A program made the position numbers and the translations under genes. This document shows positions 15,705 through 23,673 of a stretch of 32,137 bases of DNA, one piece after another (position 1 is the stretch's first letter; each line of letters begins with the position of its first letter). The notes beneath the pieces were generated by a model. The model saw only the letters and a list, made by a program, of their open reading frames with translations, searched no databases and was not told the origin of the DNA. The DNA comes from Flavobacterium sp. J27 (GTDB lineage: Bacteria; Bacteroidota; Bacteroidia; Flavobacteriales; Flavobacteriaceae), in the NCBI RefSeq assembly GCF_004303025.1, contig NZ_PJQW01000011.1, positions 23,485 to 55,621 on the forward strand. The letters are read 5' to 3'.

Positions 15705-16376
15705 ATGAAGGTAGCGATAGTAGATGATCATCAACTTTTCAGAAAAAGTCTAGCCCATTTACTGAATTCTTTTGATGAGATTGATGTTGTTTTGCAGGCT
15801 AATAATGGAAAGGAATTTTTAAATTCTATTGATGAATATGAGATTGACTTAGTATTGTTAGACATCCAAATGCCCGAAATGGATGGTTTTCAAACCTGCA
15901 GAGTTTTAAAAGACAAGTATCCTAATATTTATATTCTAATTATTTCCCAGCTTACTACAAAAGAGAGTATTCATAGAGTTATGGAATTAGGAGCACATGG
16001 TTTCTTTACTAAAAATTCAGATCCAAATCAACTTCAGAATGCGATTGTGAGTATTAAAGAAAATGGATATTATTTTGGAAATGAATTAGGTCCAGTAATT
16101 CGAGAAGTAATGCTTTGGGAAAAGAAAAGTCTGGCAAATGTTAGTGAAGAAACAGTAGAAATTGATGAAAATTGCTTAACAACTCGTGAAATAGAAATTA
16201 TTAAGCTGGTTTCTAATGGAAAAAGTAGTAAAGAAATTTCTGAAATTCTAAATATTAATGTTAGAACTGTAGAAACCCATAGGAAACATATTATGGAAAA
16301 AACCAATTCTAAGAACTTTATAGGGGTAGTTGTTTTTGCTTTGAAATACCAACTAATAGCATTAGAAGAGATATAA
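15705..16376 (+). CDS. LuxR/NarL-type response regulator
   Basis: 223 aa. Receiver domain with Asp7, Asp8 (VDDHQ), phosphoacceptor Asp53 (VLLDIQMPEMDG) and Lys103 (GFFTKNSD). The C-terminal GerE helix-turn-helix starts at CLTTREIEIIKLVSNGKSSK and has RTVETHRKHIMEKT. It is the cognate partner of the kinase encoded 6 nt upstream. A 53-nt TACGTA element begins 21 nt after its stop codon; because another copy lies at the head of the island, these are possible binding sites, but the sequence does not show this. Confidence 0.93.
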   Translation: MKVAIVDDHQLFRKSLAHLLNSFDEIDVVLQANNGKEFLNSIDEYEIDLVLLDIQMPEMDGFQTCRVLKDKYPNIYILIISQLTTKESIHRVMELGAHGFFTKNSDPNQLQNAIVSIKENGYYFGNELGPVIREVMLWEKKSLANVSEETVEIDENCLTTREIEIIKLVSNGKSSKEISEILNINVRTVETHRKHIMEKTNSKNFIGVVVFALKYQLIALEEI

Positions 16377-16397
16377 AAAGACTACTGTGTATAACAT

Positions 16398-16450
16398 AAT
16401 ACGTATAAATACGTAGTAAAAAGCATGAAAAATACGTGTAAATACGTATT
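16398..16450. repeat. 53-nt TACGTA element, copy B (right flank of the signalling island)
   Basis: TACGTA at 16400, 16410 and 16443 and TACGTG at 16433, with the same 10-23-10 spacing and orientation as copy A (44/53 identical, no gaps). The outer 18-nt arms are inverted with 15/18 matches, so it can form a hairpin, and a run of T follows on the plus strand; it may also serve as a terminator for the kinase-regulator operon. Confidence 0.85.
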
Positions 16451-16471
16451 TTTTTTTGTTTTAAAACGAGC

Positions 16472-16479
16472 TATATTTG
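16472..16479 (+). promoter_or_regulatory. Candidate -7 box (TATATTTG) with no gene behind it
   Basis: Exact TAnnTTTG match in an intergenic region. The nearest TTG upstream (16456-16458) is 13 nt away, shorter than the usual spacing. It points at a stretch with two hairpins and a terminator but no start codon. Confidence 0.4.
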
Positions 16480-16484
16480 ATAAA

Positions 16485-16573
16485 GATAGTTTAGAGTTTG
16501 TTTTGTTAAGTTTGTTTGCAATTAAACAAATTTAAAAAAGTAGTAGCTGCCTGAAGAGGCAGCTTCTTTTTTT
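16485..16573 (+). ncRNA. Candidate small RNA between the response regulator and the J-domain gene
   Basis: A promoter-like box (16472-16479) is followed by a hairpin (TTTGTTT 16511-16517 with AAACAAA 16524-16530, extendable) and by a perfect 8-bp terminator hairpin (AGCTGCCT 16545-16552, loop GAAG, AGGCAGCT 16557-16564) with a T run to about 16573. There is no ATG inside. The product would be about 90 nt. The alternative is that this is only the distal terminator of the response-regulator operon, whose stop is 168 nt upstream. Confidence 0.35.
16545..16573 (+). terminator. Intrinsic terminator, mainly plus strand
   Basis: 8-bp GC-rich stem, GAAG loop, TTCTTTTTTTT tail on the plus strand. On the minus strand the same stem is followed, after five bases, by six T, so it may also stop transcription of the J-domain gene that ends at 16584. 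Confidence 0.85.
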
Positions 16574-16583
16574 TATACTGTTT

Positions 16584-17036
16584 TTATTCAGTAGCAACTA
16601 ATTTAGAGGAGCTTCGATATAAAAAGTTACCATAGATATGTCTTCTAGCAAAACGGCTTGGCGATTCGGCATTAATCATTTTAATATATGTGTTTTTGGG
16701 TACACCAAAATATTCATACTTATTTCCATCTAAAAATTGAATATACAACACCGCATTATCCATGTAAAAATCTTCTATATTAATTGAAGAAGTAGTTTTT
16801 ACATACAATTCTTTATCTTTTGCTAAGGTTTCATTATTAATACTTACTAAAAAATGATACGCTTCAATAGTTAATGTACTTATCTCTTCTACTTCTTTTT
16901 TCTTTTCTTCATCTGTAAATCTATCCGGATGATTTTCCTTCATGCTTTTTCTGTAGATAGCTTTCAATTCGCTTAGGGTTACGTCTTTAGTTACATTAAG
17001 TAATTTACGATACGCAACAATTTTTTTCATATTCAT
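16584..17036 (-). CDS. J-domain protein with C-terminal KTSC domain
   Basis: 150 aa from the ATG at 17036 (an ATG at 17030, MKKIVAYRK, is equally possible). The longer frame starts at a TTG within the -7 box at 17094-17101 and is rejected. Residues about 5-70 are a DnaJ-like domain with YRKSMKENHPDRF, including the HPD motif that stimulates Hsp70. Residues about 90-145 match the KTSC domain (VLYIQFLDGNKYEYFGVP, then SPSRFARRHIYGNFLYR), a small domain found in RNA-linked and phage-like proteins. The combination suggests an Hsp70 helper with a special substrate; the target is unknown. Confidence 0.82.
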   Translation of the reverse strand: MNMKKIVAYRKLLNVTKDVTLSELKAIYRKSMKENHPDRFTDEEKKKEVEEISTLTIEAYHFLVSINNETLAKDKELYVKTTSSINIEDFYMDNAVLYIQFLDGNKYEYFGVPKNTYIKMINAESPSRFARRHIYGNFLYRSSSKLVATE

Positions 17037-17093
17037 AGTAAAAATGAGATAAGTTACTTTATTAAAAGTAGGTTGTAAAAAATAAATTAGCGG

Positions 17094-17101
17094 CAAATGT
17101 A
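17094..17101 (-). promoter_or_regulatory. Candidate promoter (-7 TACATTTG) of the J-domain gene
   Basis: TACATTTG on the minus strand is an exact TAnnTTTG match; a TTG lies 15 nt upstream of it, slightly closer than usual. The leader to the ATG at 17036 would be about 50 nt. Confidence 0.5.
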
Positions 17102-17140
17102 CTATATTTTATGATTCAATCGTATAATAAAAATATTATT

Positions 17141-18970
17141 TTATTGATAACGAATATGATAAGGTTTTGAAAGACGAAATTGAGGTAATGATAAATCGTC
17201 ATTCTCAAAGGAGTTTGTCTTAATAATGTTAGTTCCTTCAAATGGAATACTAGGATAATATGCAAACGATACCTGAAAACTATTAAAAACTAAATAATCA
17301 TTATTAATGAGTAAACCAATGCCGATTTTGCTGTATACCTTTCCCGTGAGTATATTTTGATTTTTTGCTGCAATAGAACCCATAGTAAAATTAAAATAGG
17401 GGCTGAAACGAAATCCTTTCCAACTACCAGGAGAATAGGTTTGTGTTTGTAAAGATAATACCCATTTTTTGGTTCCAGTAACTAAGTTGCTAAACCCCAA
17501 AATACCTGTATTACCTTCTAGATTGATGACGTCTTTTTGAGAAAGATCTCTATGATTTCCCCATATAAATGAAGGTTTTATAAATTGTCTGGTTTTCCAT
17601 TTACCAATAGTAAATAAAGGACTGAAATAATTCATTCCTATTTTAAACGTATTTTGATAGGGATTGCCTTGATAAAAAAAACTACCCCATTCTACAGAAC
17701 CACTAACATAGCCAAAGCCATATTTTTGACCATGCGCAATTTTACTGCCTAAATACAATCTTTTTAAGTTGTTTTTTTCTTGATATCCAATATTTATAGC
17801 TGCAATTTCACCATAAGGAACATCTTCTACAATGTCATAATTAAATAAGAAACTGTCTTTGTAATATTTTTGGGAAACAATACCTATTTGCGAAATTACA
17901 TTGGTCTCATTTGAAAAAAATTCACTAGGATCTAAAGTTAATGGAGGACGTTGTGAATACGTCTTTTTGTTAAAAGCTAGCGAAGTTACTAAACGCTGTG
18001 TGCGACTATTATAGTCTTTTTTGTTAGATAACTTAAAAGAATGACCCAGCCAATATTCTTGAAATTCAGTTTTTAAAGGGCTTATAATGAGGCTATCTGT
18101 ACTAATAGCAAAGGGTTCGTTCTGTAATCTGTTTTCAAAATAAATACCACCAGCCCATTTGGTTAAGGCAGAGAAAAAAGTTCTGTTTAAAGAAAGAATA
18201 CGCCTACTATTATTGTCAAAATCATTATCATAAATAGCATTGAAACTAATATAGGTTCTTTTAATATTATTGATAGAATAGGTACTTGATTTTGCATGAT
18301 TGCGATCGGAAAAGCGTTCTTTATAGCTGGCACTAATTTGATGTCCTGTACCAAAAAGATTTCTTTCACGTAATGAAAACCTTCCTTGATCGGAAGACAA
18401 ACTCCCGTTAGGTAAGATACTCCAAGAATCTAAAAGAATAACGTTGATATCGATAGAATCCGATTTTTTGGAAATCACTTTTGGTGTAATACTTACTCTT
18501 CTAATGTATCGTTGTTCTCTGATAAGTCTTTCAGATTCTTTAATAGCTAAATTATCAAACGGTTCATATTTTTTAAAGAGTAATAAGTTTTTAACCGTAA
18601 ACTTTTTAGTTCTGGCATGCACTGCATTTCCAAATTTTTCTAAACTCTTTTTAGGAGCACGAAGGGTATCTTCTAAGGTGTAACCAAAAGGGTCTAAAGT
18701 GGTAATGTTTATTTTTCGAATGATTTTACCATTATATTTTGTAAAGTCGTTCTTTATAATGGTTACTTTAGGAGCGTCTTTCTTTTCGTTTAGTTGAGAA
18801 GGCCTAAAAAACAGACGGTATACAAATTTTGAGAATTTTCTTTTTTTGGCGTAATTATGAATGTCATGATAGATTTTTACAGAATCATTTTTTACGGTGT
18901 TTTTTTGAGAAAAACAATTGTAGCAAAACAAGAGATTAAAAAATAAAAGCAGTACAATTCTTTTTATCAT
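17141..18970 (-). CDS. Omp85/BamA-like outer-membrane protein
   Basis: 609 aa. Signal peptide at 1-21 (IVLLLFFNLLFCYNCFSQ). One or two POTRA-like segments precede the barrel: GKIIRKINITTLDPFGYTLE (about 81-100) and the region with ESERLIREQRYIRRVSITPK (about 144-163). From about 185 on the protein is a run of amphipathic strands (SWSILPNGSLSSDQGRFSLRERNLFGTG is the start) ending in aromatic-rich strands. This is the BamA/TamA/surface-antigen fold. It is much shorter than BamA (usually over 800 aa), so a transporter or assembly accessory role is more likely than the essential insertase. It stands alone; two terminators lie upstream. Confidence 0.82.
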   Translation of the reverse strand: MIKRIVLLLFFNLLFCYNCFSQKNTVKNDSVKIYHDIHNYAKKRKFSKFVYRLFFRPSQLNEKKDAPKVTIIKNDFTKYNGKIIRKINITTLDPFGYTLEDTLRAPKKSLEKFGNAVHARTKKFTVKNLLLFKKYEPFDNLAIKESERLIREQRYIRRVSITPKVISKKSDSIDINVILLDSWSILPNGSLSSDQGRFSLRERNLFGTGHQISASYKERFSDRNHAKSSTYSINNIKRTYISFNAIYDNDFDNNSRRILSLNRTFFSALTKWAGGIYFENRLQNEPFAISTDSLIISPLKTEFQEYWLGHSFKLSNKKDYNSRTQRLVTSLAFNKKTYSQRPPLTLDPSEFFSNETNVISQIGIVSQKYYKDSFLFNYDIVEDVPYGEIAAINIGYQEKNNLKRLYLGSKIAHGQKYGFGYVSGSVEWGSFFYQGNPYQNTFKIGMNYFSPLFTIGKWKTRQFIKPSFIWGNHRDLSQKDVINLEGNTGILGFSNLVTGTKKWVLSLQTQTYSPGSWKGFRFSPYFNFTMGSIAAKNQNILTGKVYSKIGIGLLINNDYLVFNSFQVSFAYYPSIPFEGTNIIKTNSFENDDLSLPQFRLSKPYHIRYQ

Positions 18971-19049
18971 AAGTTAATGTAATCAAATAATATCTGTATT
19001 ATAAAACGGTAAAGTAGCTATGAAATTATAGTTGGGCAATATAAATAAA

Positions 19050-19077
19050 AAAAGTCACTCTGAAAGGAGTGACTTTT
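19050..19077 (-). terminator. Terminator 2 downstream of the YegP-like gene
   Basis: On the minus strand an 11-bp perfect stem (19077-19067 with 19060-19050), loop of six, then TTT. It is the second of two hairpins in tandem after the gene ending at 19173. Confidence 0.82.
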
Positions 19078-19112
19078 AAAATTAGTCTATTATTGTTGTT
19101 TTACAGTGTTTA

Positions 19113-19147
19113 AAAAACAAAAACCATTCTATTACAGAATGGCTTTT
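19113..19147 (-). terminator. Terminator 1 downstream of the YegP-like gene
   Basis: On the minus strand an 11-bp stem with one G-T pair (19147-19137/19136 with 19130-19120), 5-nt loop GTAAT, then TTGTTTTTT. It lies 26 nt after the stop codon. Confidence 0.78.
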
Positions 19148-19172
19148 ATCAATATAATATATTATAAGTTTT

Positions 19173-19502
19173 CTAAGTAAGATCTTCTACTGAAGCCTCT
19201 GGTGCATTTTTTTTCACAGATTCAATTCCGTTATCTCTAGCTGCTGTACTTTCGTACATTTCGCTAGAACCAATAATTTGTCCGTTAGAAGCTTTTAATG
19301 AAAAATAAGGTTTACCACTAGTTGCGGTTTTCTTTTCAAATCTTTCATCGATTAGTGCATTGGTTTTTACCGAATCGATACCTTTTTGACAATTTACTTT
19401 TGTAGCATAACCTTCGCTAGTAAGAATTACTTGACCGTTAGTCGCTTTTAAATTAAATTGAAACTCTCCATTGTTTCTTTTAGAGATTACAAATTTTCCC
19501 AT
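19173..19502 (-). CDS. YegP-like protein (two DUF1508 repeats)
   Basis: 109 aa from the ATG at 19502 (MGKFVISKRNNGEFQFNLKA); the frame extends to 19562 but those residues are not part of the family. Two repeats of about 48 residues are clear: FQFNLKATNGQVILTSEGYATKVNCQKGIDSVK and YFSLKASNGQIIGSSEMYESTAARDNGIESVKKNA. This is the tandem DUF1508 architecture of YegP, a small cytoplasmic protein of unknown role. It follows the porin gene of the long minus-strand operon after 79 nt with no terminator between, so it may be its last cistron or have its own promoter. Two tandem terminators follow. Confidence 0.92.
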   Translation of the reverse strand: MGKFVISKRNNGEFQFNLKATNGQVILTSEGYATKVNCQKGIDSVKTNALIDERFEKKTATSGKPYFSLKASNGQIIGSSEMYESTAARDNGIESVKKNAPEASVEDLT

Positions 19503-19581
19503 AATTATAAATTTAAGTTTGGATAAAAATCTTTCACAATAAATATAATAAAAAAGTAGCAATGAAACATATACGATGAAA

Positions 19582-20799
19582 CTAAAAGCCTATTTGCACC
19601 ACTATTTCACCTAAGGTTGCACTTTCTCCTATGTTGTAATCTACTGTTGTTAACGCAGCTTGGATTTTAATATTATTTTGTTTTACATATTTTGTGATAC
19701 CAAAAGTAAAACTATTAGCATCTGGTAATAAAGAATTGTTGTTTGTTTTAAATTCGGGTTGAGTATTTTCATAGCGTACATCAAAACTTAATCCTTTTGT
19801 AGTAACATAACCAGCTTGTAGGCTATAGCTGTCGCCTACAACTAAATAATTACTAATTTGTTGAGGCGCTAAAATTGTTGTTGCCGTTTCGTCTATAAAA
19901 GTCATGTTAATATTGCTCACGCTTGCGTTAGCATATTCAGCTAAGAATGAAAATCCTTTGTATTTAATTAAAATATCGCTAAATACTTGTGAATAATCTA
20001 CCAGATTAGTCTTTCCATTGGTATCATAAAATAGAAAATCACCATGACCTTCACCTACAGCATTGCTAACTCCTTTGTTTTTGCTAGCTGCTACACCAGC
20101 TAGGACTTTTATGGTTTTTTCATGAGCTAAATCGGCTGTGTATTTATCGTTATTAGGGGTGAAATATCCCAAAGGGTATATGTCTAAACGACCGCCAATT
20201 TTTAAACCACCCAAATCAGAATCTCTAGAGTCTGAACCAAAAGAGTTTCTTCCGTCTCCTGAAGTTATAGCCAATTGAGGGGCAATTCCGAATTTTTCTC
20301 CAAATTTGGTTTCAATAAACAAACCAAATTCACGTCCTGTTCTATTGTACAATTGGCTGACACGACTTCTATCGGTAAACTGTAATTTATCTTCTCTGTA
20401 AATCATTTCACGATTATTAAGAAAACTTTGTTTTTGTCCGCCAGTAAGGGTTAACCAAGAGTAAGGTTGGTAAGCTATCCAAGCATCCAATAACGGTTGA
20501 GATAAACTAAAATCAGTTTGTATTAAAAAGCTTATTTTTTCCTTAGCCGCTTTTCCGCTTACCATAAAAAAAGTTCTTTTAGCATTAAATTTTGAAATGG
20601 ATTCTTGTCCTTTAGTTTTTTCGAATGACATACTAGGTTGGATAAAACCATTAATGTTAAATTCATAGTCTCCTTCATTGAAAGAGAAGTTAAGCCCTTT
20701 ATCGTCTAATTGGAAAGCACTAGTATTAGTAGCATCTGTTTCTTGTGCGCTTACATTATACGCATATATAAGTAAAGATAGATAGACAAATTTTCTCAT
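19582..20799 (-). CDS. OprO/OprP-like porin (second of two)
   Basis: 405 aa. Signal peptide MRKFVYLSLLIYAYNVSAQ. The mature protein is an anionic-porin-type barrel: YEFNINGFIQPSMSFEK, KISFLIQTDFSLSQPLLDAWIAYQP, LTGGQKQSFLNNRE, RTGREFGLFIETKFG, GLKIGGRLDIYPLG, ending IVVQIGF with the C-terminal Phe typical of outer-membrane barrels. It starts 12 nt after the M14 carboxypeptidase gene, so it is in the same operon. It is a paralogue of the porin encoded at 22356-23657, sharing strand order and motifs (FIQP/YIQPYF, NREM/NRELF, REFGLF). Confidence 0.87.
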   Translation of the reverse strand: MRKFVYLSLLIYAYNVSAQETDATNTSAFQLDDKGLNFSFNEGDYEFNINGFIQPSMSFEKTKGQESISKFNAKRTFFMVSGKAAKEKISFLIQTDFSLSQPLLDAWIAYQPYSWLTLTGGQKQSFLNNREMIYREDKLQFTDRSRVSQLYNRTGREFGLFIETKFGEKFGIAPQLAITSGDGRNSFGSDSRDSDLGGLKIGGRLDIYPLGYFTPNNDKYTADLAHEKTIKVLAGVAASKNKGVSNAVGEGHGDFLFYDTNGKTNLVDYSQVFSDILIKYKGFSFLAEYANASVSNINMTFIDETATTILAPQQISNYLVVGDSYSLQAGYVTTKGLSFDVRYENTQPEFKTNNNSLLPDANSFTFGITKYVKQNNIKIQAALTTVDYNIGESATLGEIVVQIGF

Positions 20800-20811
20800 A
20801 TTAATCTTATT

Positions 20812-22353
20812 TTAATTCTTTTTAGGTAATCTATAAATAGGTAGTTCTTGATTTAATTCTGTTTTTAAAACACCAAAACTGATAAAGCTATTTGGCGCTT
20901 CTGCCTCTAAGACTTCAGTAAGTAATGGGTAATTTTTTTGATGAGTAGTAATACGATAGGTTCCTTTAGGGAAAAGTATTTTCTTAGTGATCAATTGAGT
21001 AGCTACTTTTTGGAGATTCATTTTTTCGTAAGGAACACCGTCACTTTCGTAAGAAGTGATTAGAAAAGATTCTACTTCCAATTCGGTATCTTCTGATAGT
21101 ATTTTTACTTGGATGCCTAATGTTTTAATTTTGGAAATTAATTCATTTTGATTTTCAAGTATTAAGTAAGCTTCAGGCAATTTTCTAGTTAACTTTGGTT
21201 TAGATTGTAAAGCATCTCTAATGGTAACTTCTAAATCAATCAGTTTGTCTGTATCTAAGTCGATTACTTTTATTTTATTTTTATATGTTTCTCTGGTACT
21301 AGTTACCGCAATTTCATTTTGTAGCTGTTGTGCTTTTTCAATTTCTTGCTTTATTAAAGGTGCATTTTCATAAGCCGTTTTCAAATAGGACATCGCAATT
21401 AAAAAAGTAGTGTTTATTCTTCGTTTAAAAGAGGTTCTATCTAAACCTACACCACGTACTTCTACTAAGGTGGCAATAGTATTTGTTAAGGCATAAGAGG
21501 TAGCACTCGAACGAGAATTATTTGAACCTTGATTGAACACAATTTCACCATGAAATTTATCGGTAGACATATAATCATGATGAGTTAATTTATGGTGGTC
21601 TAACTCTTGTTGGGTGTTTTCTATAAAGAGAGAATCGGTTAGTGTACGAATGTTTTTCGGTACATTTAAGTTACCTGAATACAAAAGCATAACATCATAA
21701 GAAGCAGCTACACCATAATTACCTAGTTTCATGAAGTCTTTTCTGTATGGATTGTATTCATGAAAATCGAGACCTACTTCTGGGTTGAAGTCTGAAAAAG
21801 CTTGTTTTAAAGCAACACTTTCTGGAGCCATTAATTTTGTTTGGTCTCTGTTCAAATCGAGTCCGTTTGCAGCATATCGATCTTGTTTTTCATAGCCATC
21901 AATGTTTGCCATTGGTACAACAGCTAACTCAATTTTATCTAACAGATAATAATATGATTTGTTGTTTAAAATAGTATATAAAAAATACAATATACCTTCT
22001 GTACTTGCTGGTTCATTACCATGTAAACCACCTTGTATCCAAACTTTAACTTTTGACTCTTTAACTTTTGGGTGTGAGATTTTAAGTAAAGGGATTTGGT
22101 TTCCTTTTTGACTTTCTCCTATATAAGTAATTGTAACATAATCACTATGTTTTGCTTTTAAGTTATTTAGGAAAGCAATTAACTCCTCATAGTTAGTAAA
22201 ACCTTTTTTCTTTTGTAAGGCAGGTGTTACATTTTGAATAGATTCATCATCAGGGAAAAATTGTTCTGTTACTTTTTTAGATTGCGGATTGAATTGTGCA
22301 TTCGTTTGTATAATACACATAAAAAGGAATACTATGTAGATTGTTTTTTTCAT
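20812..22353 (-). CDS. M14 family zinc carboxypeptidase, secreted
   Basis: 513 aa from the ATG at 22353 (MKKTIYIVF); the frame opening at 22392 overlaps the previous gene. Signal peptide MKKTIYIVFLFMCIIQTNAQ. Zinc ligands are His111 and Glu114 (GGLHGNEPASTEG) and His198 (DFHEYNP); Arg169 (LDLNRD) and the catalytic Glu298 (TLVEVRG) are in place, so the enzyme should be active. Residues beyond about 340 form an extra C-terminal domain. It would remove C-terminal residues, or amide-linked groups, from peptides in the periplasm or at the surface. It begins 2 nt after the first porin gene, and lies in the operon of the beta-aspartyl dipeptidase. Confidence 0.9.
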   Translation of the reverse strand: MKKTIYIVFLFMCIIQTNAQFNPQSKKVTEQFFPDDESIQNVTPALQKKKGFTNYEELIAFLNNLKAKHSDYVTITYIGESQKGNQIPLLKISHPKVKESKVKVWIQGGLHGNEPASTEGILYFLYTILNNKSYYYLLDKIELAVVPMANIDGYEKQDRYAANGLDLNRDQTKLMAPESVALKQAFSDFNPEVGLDFHEYNPYRKDFMKLGNYGVAASYDVMLLYSGNLNVPKNIRTLTDSLFIENTQQELDHHKLTHHDYMSTDKFHGEIVFNQGSNNSRSSATSYALTNTIATLVEVRGVGLDRTSFKRRINTTFLIAMSYLKTAYENAPLIKQEIEKAQQLQNEIAVTSTRETYKNKIKVIDLDTDKLIDLEVTIRDALQSKPKLTRKLPEAYLILENQNELISKIKTLGIQVKILSEDTELEVESFLITSYESDGVPYEKMNLQKVATQLITKKILFPKGTYRITTHQKNYPLLTEVLEAEAPNSFISFGVLKTELNQELPIYRLPKKN

Positions 22354-22355
22354 TT

Positions 22356-23657
22356 TTAAAAAGAAAAGGTTAACATCAATCTTCCTACCCATTCATTGCT
22401 ATCGATAAGATTTCCATCTGTATCATTAATGCCATCTCCATCGACATAAGTGAGAGAAGCCTGAATTTTTGCACCATAATTTCTGCCTAAATACTTACTG
22501 ACGCCCACAGTGTAATAATTAGGACGATTATAAAAGGTCGCATTGTTAAGAAAAGAATTGGTATCGGCTTTTAAGTGGGTATAACGACCATCTATAGAAA
22601 TTCCTTTTTTGAAAAGATATCCCATTTGAAAATTATATCCTTCACCTAACATCATTCTTCCTTTTACATAAGCTTCAATGTCTTGTACTCCGTTTACTTC
22701 AAAAGTAGTAGAAGTGGTGCCATCAGTTCGAACCCGTTGTGTAATAGTAGAAGGTACAGAAGCGGTTGTTTTTACATATTCACCTAAAGCAGAAAATCCT
22801 CTGTATTTAAATAAAAAATCGACACCATATTTTGTAAAATCGGGTAACGTTTCTTCATTATTATCATTTAAATATAGAATAGTGCCACTGTCTCTTCCGC
22901 GACGACTACTTATCCCATTATTTAAACTATAATTTGCTCCTACAACTAGTTTTGGGGTGCGTTCTCTAACCATATCAGCTTGTCTGAACTGACCAAAATT
23001 GGTAAACAATCCAAAAGGTAAAAAATCAACTCTTCCACCTACTTTAATGCCCCCGTGATCTTTTTCCATCACATTAGCACCATCACCATTGGTTAGGACG
23101 AAATAGGGTTTTAAGTGTGAATTTCCACCTGTTCTGAAATCACCCTGAAGAAATAGACCAAACTCTCTGATAGTTGCAAAAGCAGACGTTAGTCTACTTC
23201 TTTCTACTAATTGTAGGGCATTTGAGTTCATGAATAACTCTCTATTGTCAGTATATGTGGAGCGTTGACCAAATGCAATATTTATTCTTTTGGTTAAATC
23301 ATAAGAAACATAGGCATCCATTAAATAATTGCCTACAGCATCATCCGACTCAGAAGTACCACTGAGATCAACTTGTAAACGAAAGCTAAAACGTTTGTCT
23401 TTGGAATTTCCATCAAATTTAATTCTGGAACGACGCATTCTAAATCTGTTTCTAGCTTCTTGGTTATCAACATTAGTATATTGAGAGGTTTCAAAATAGG
23501 GTTGGATGTAACCGCTTATTTTAAGTTCTTTTCCATCGGTTGTTCTAAATTGTAAGCCTTCGCCAAATTCATAAGTATCCATAGTAACTTGCTGAGCATA
23601 TACTTTAGGGAAAAAACTTAGGATAACAACCAGTATAATTATTTTTAAAAGTTTCAT
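22356..23657 (-). CDS. OprO/OprP-like porin (first of two)
   Basis: 433 aa from the ATG at 23657 (MKLLKIIILVV); the longer frame to 23684 would overlap the dipeptidase gene. Signal peptide ends ...FFPKVYAQQ. Barrel motifs: LKISGYIQPYFETSQY, RFRMRRSRIKFDGN, FSFRLQVDLSG, MDAYVSYDLTKRINIAFGQRS, NRELFMNSNALQLVERS, GIKVGGRVDFLPFG, and a C-terminal LMLTFSF. The Arg-rich RFRMRRSR strand suits a pore selective for anions, fitting uptake of negatively charged peptides or carboxylates, but this is inference. Same operon as the dipeptidase upstream (16-nt gap) and the M14 gene downstream. Confidence 0.88.
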   Translation of the reverse strand: MKLLKIIILVVILSFFPKVYAQQVTMDTYEFGEGLQFRTTDGKELKISGYIQPYFETSQYTNVDNQEARNRFRMRRSRIKFDGNSKDKRFSFRLQVDLSGTSESDDAVGNYLMDAYVSYDLTKRINIAFGQRSTYTDNRELFMNSNALQLVERSRLTSAFATIREFGLFLQGDFRTGGNSHLKPYFVLTNGDGANVMEKDHGGIKVGGRVDFLPFGLFTNFGQFRQADMVRERTPKLVVGANYSLNNGISSRRGRDSGTILYLNDNNEETLPDFTKYGVDFLFKYRGFSALGEYVKTTASVPSTITQRVRTDGTTSTTFEVNGVQDIEAYVKGRMMLGEGYNFQMGYLFKKGISIDGRYTHLKADTNSFLNNATFYNRPNYYTVGVSKYLGRNYGAKIQASLTYVDGDGINDTDGNLIDSNEWVGRLMLTFSF

Positions 23658-23673
23658 AGGTAAGGTATAAAAA

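Noticed and set aside
13148..16450. Signalling island as an insertion sequence or transposon with terminal repeats
   Set aside because: The flanking elements are direct, not inverted, and no transposase or integrase is encoded. They are kept as a finding about flanking repeats only.
18187..18683. Frames antisense to or out of frame with the Omp85-like gene
   Set aside because: They have no recognisable features and overlap a gene with a signal peptide, POTRA and barrel strands.
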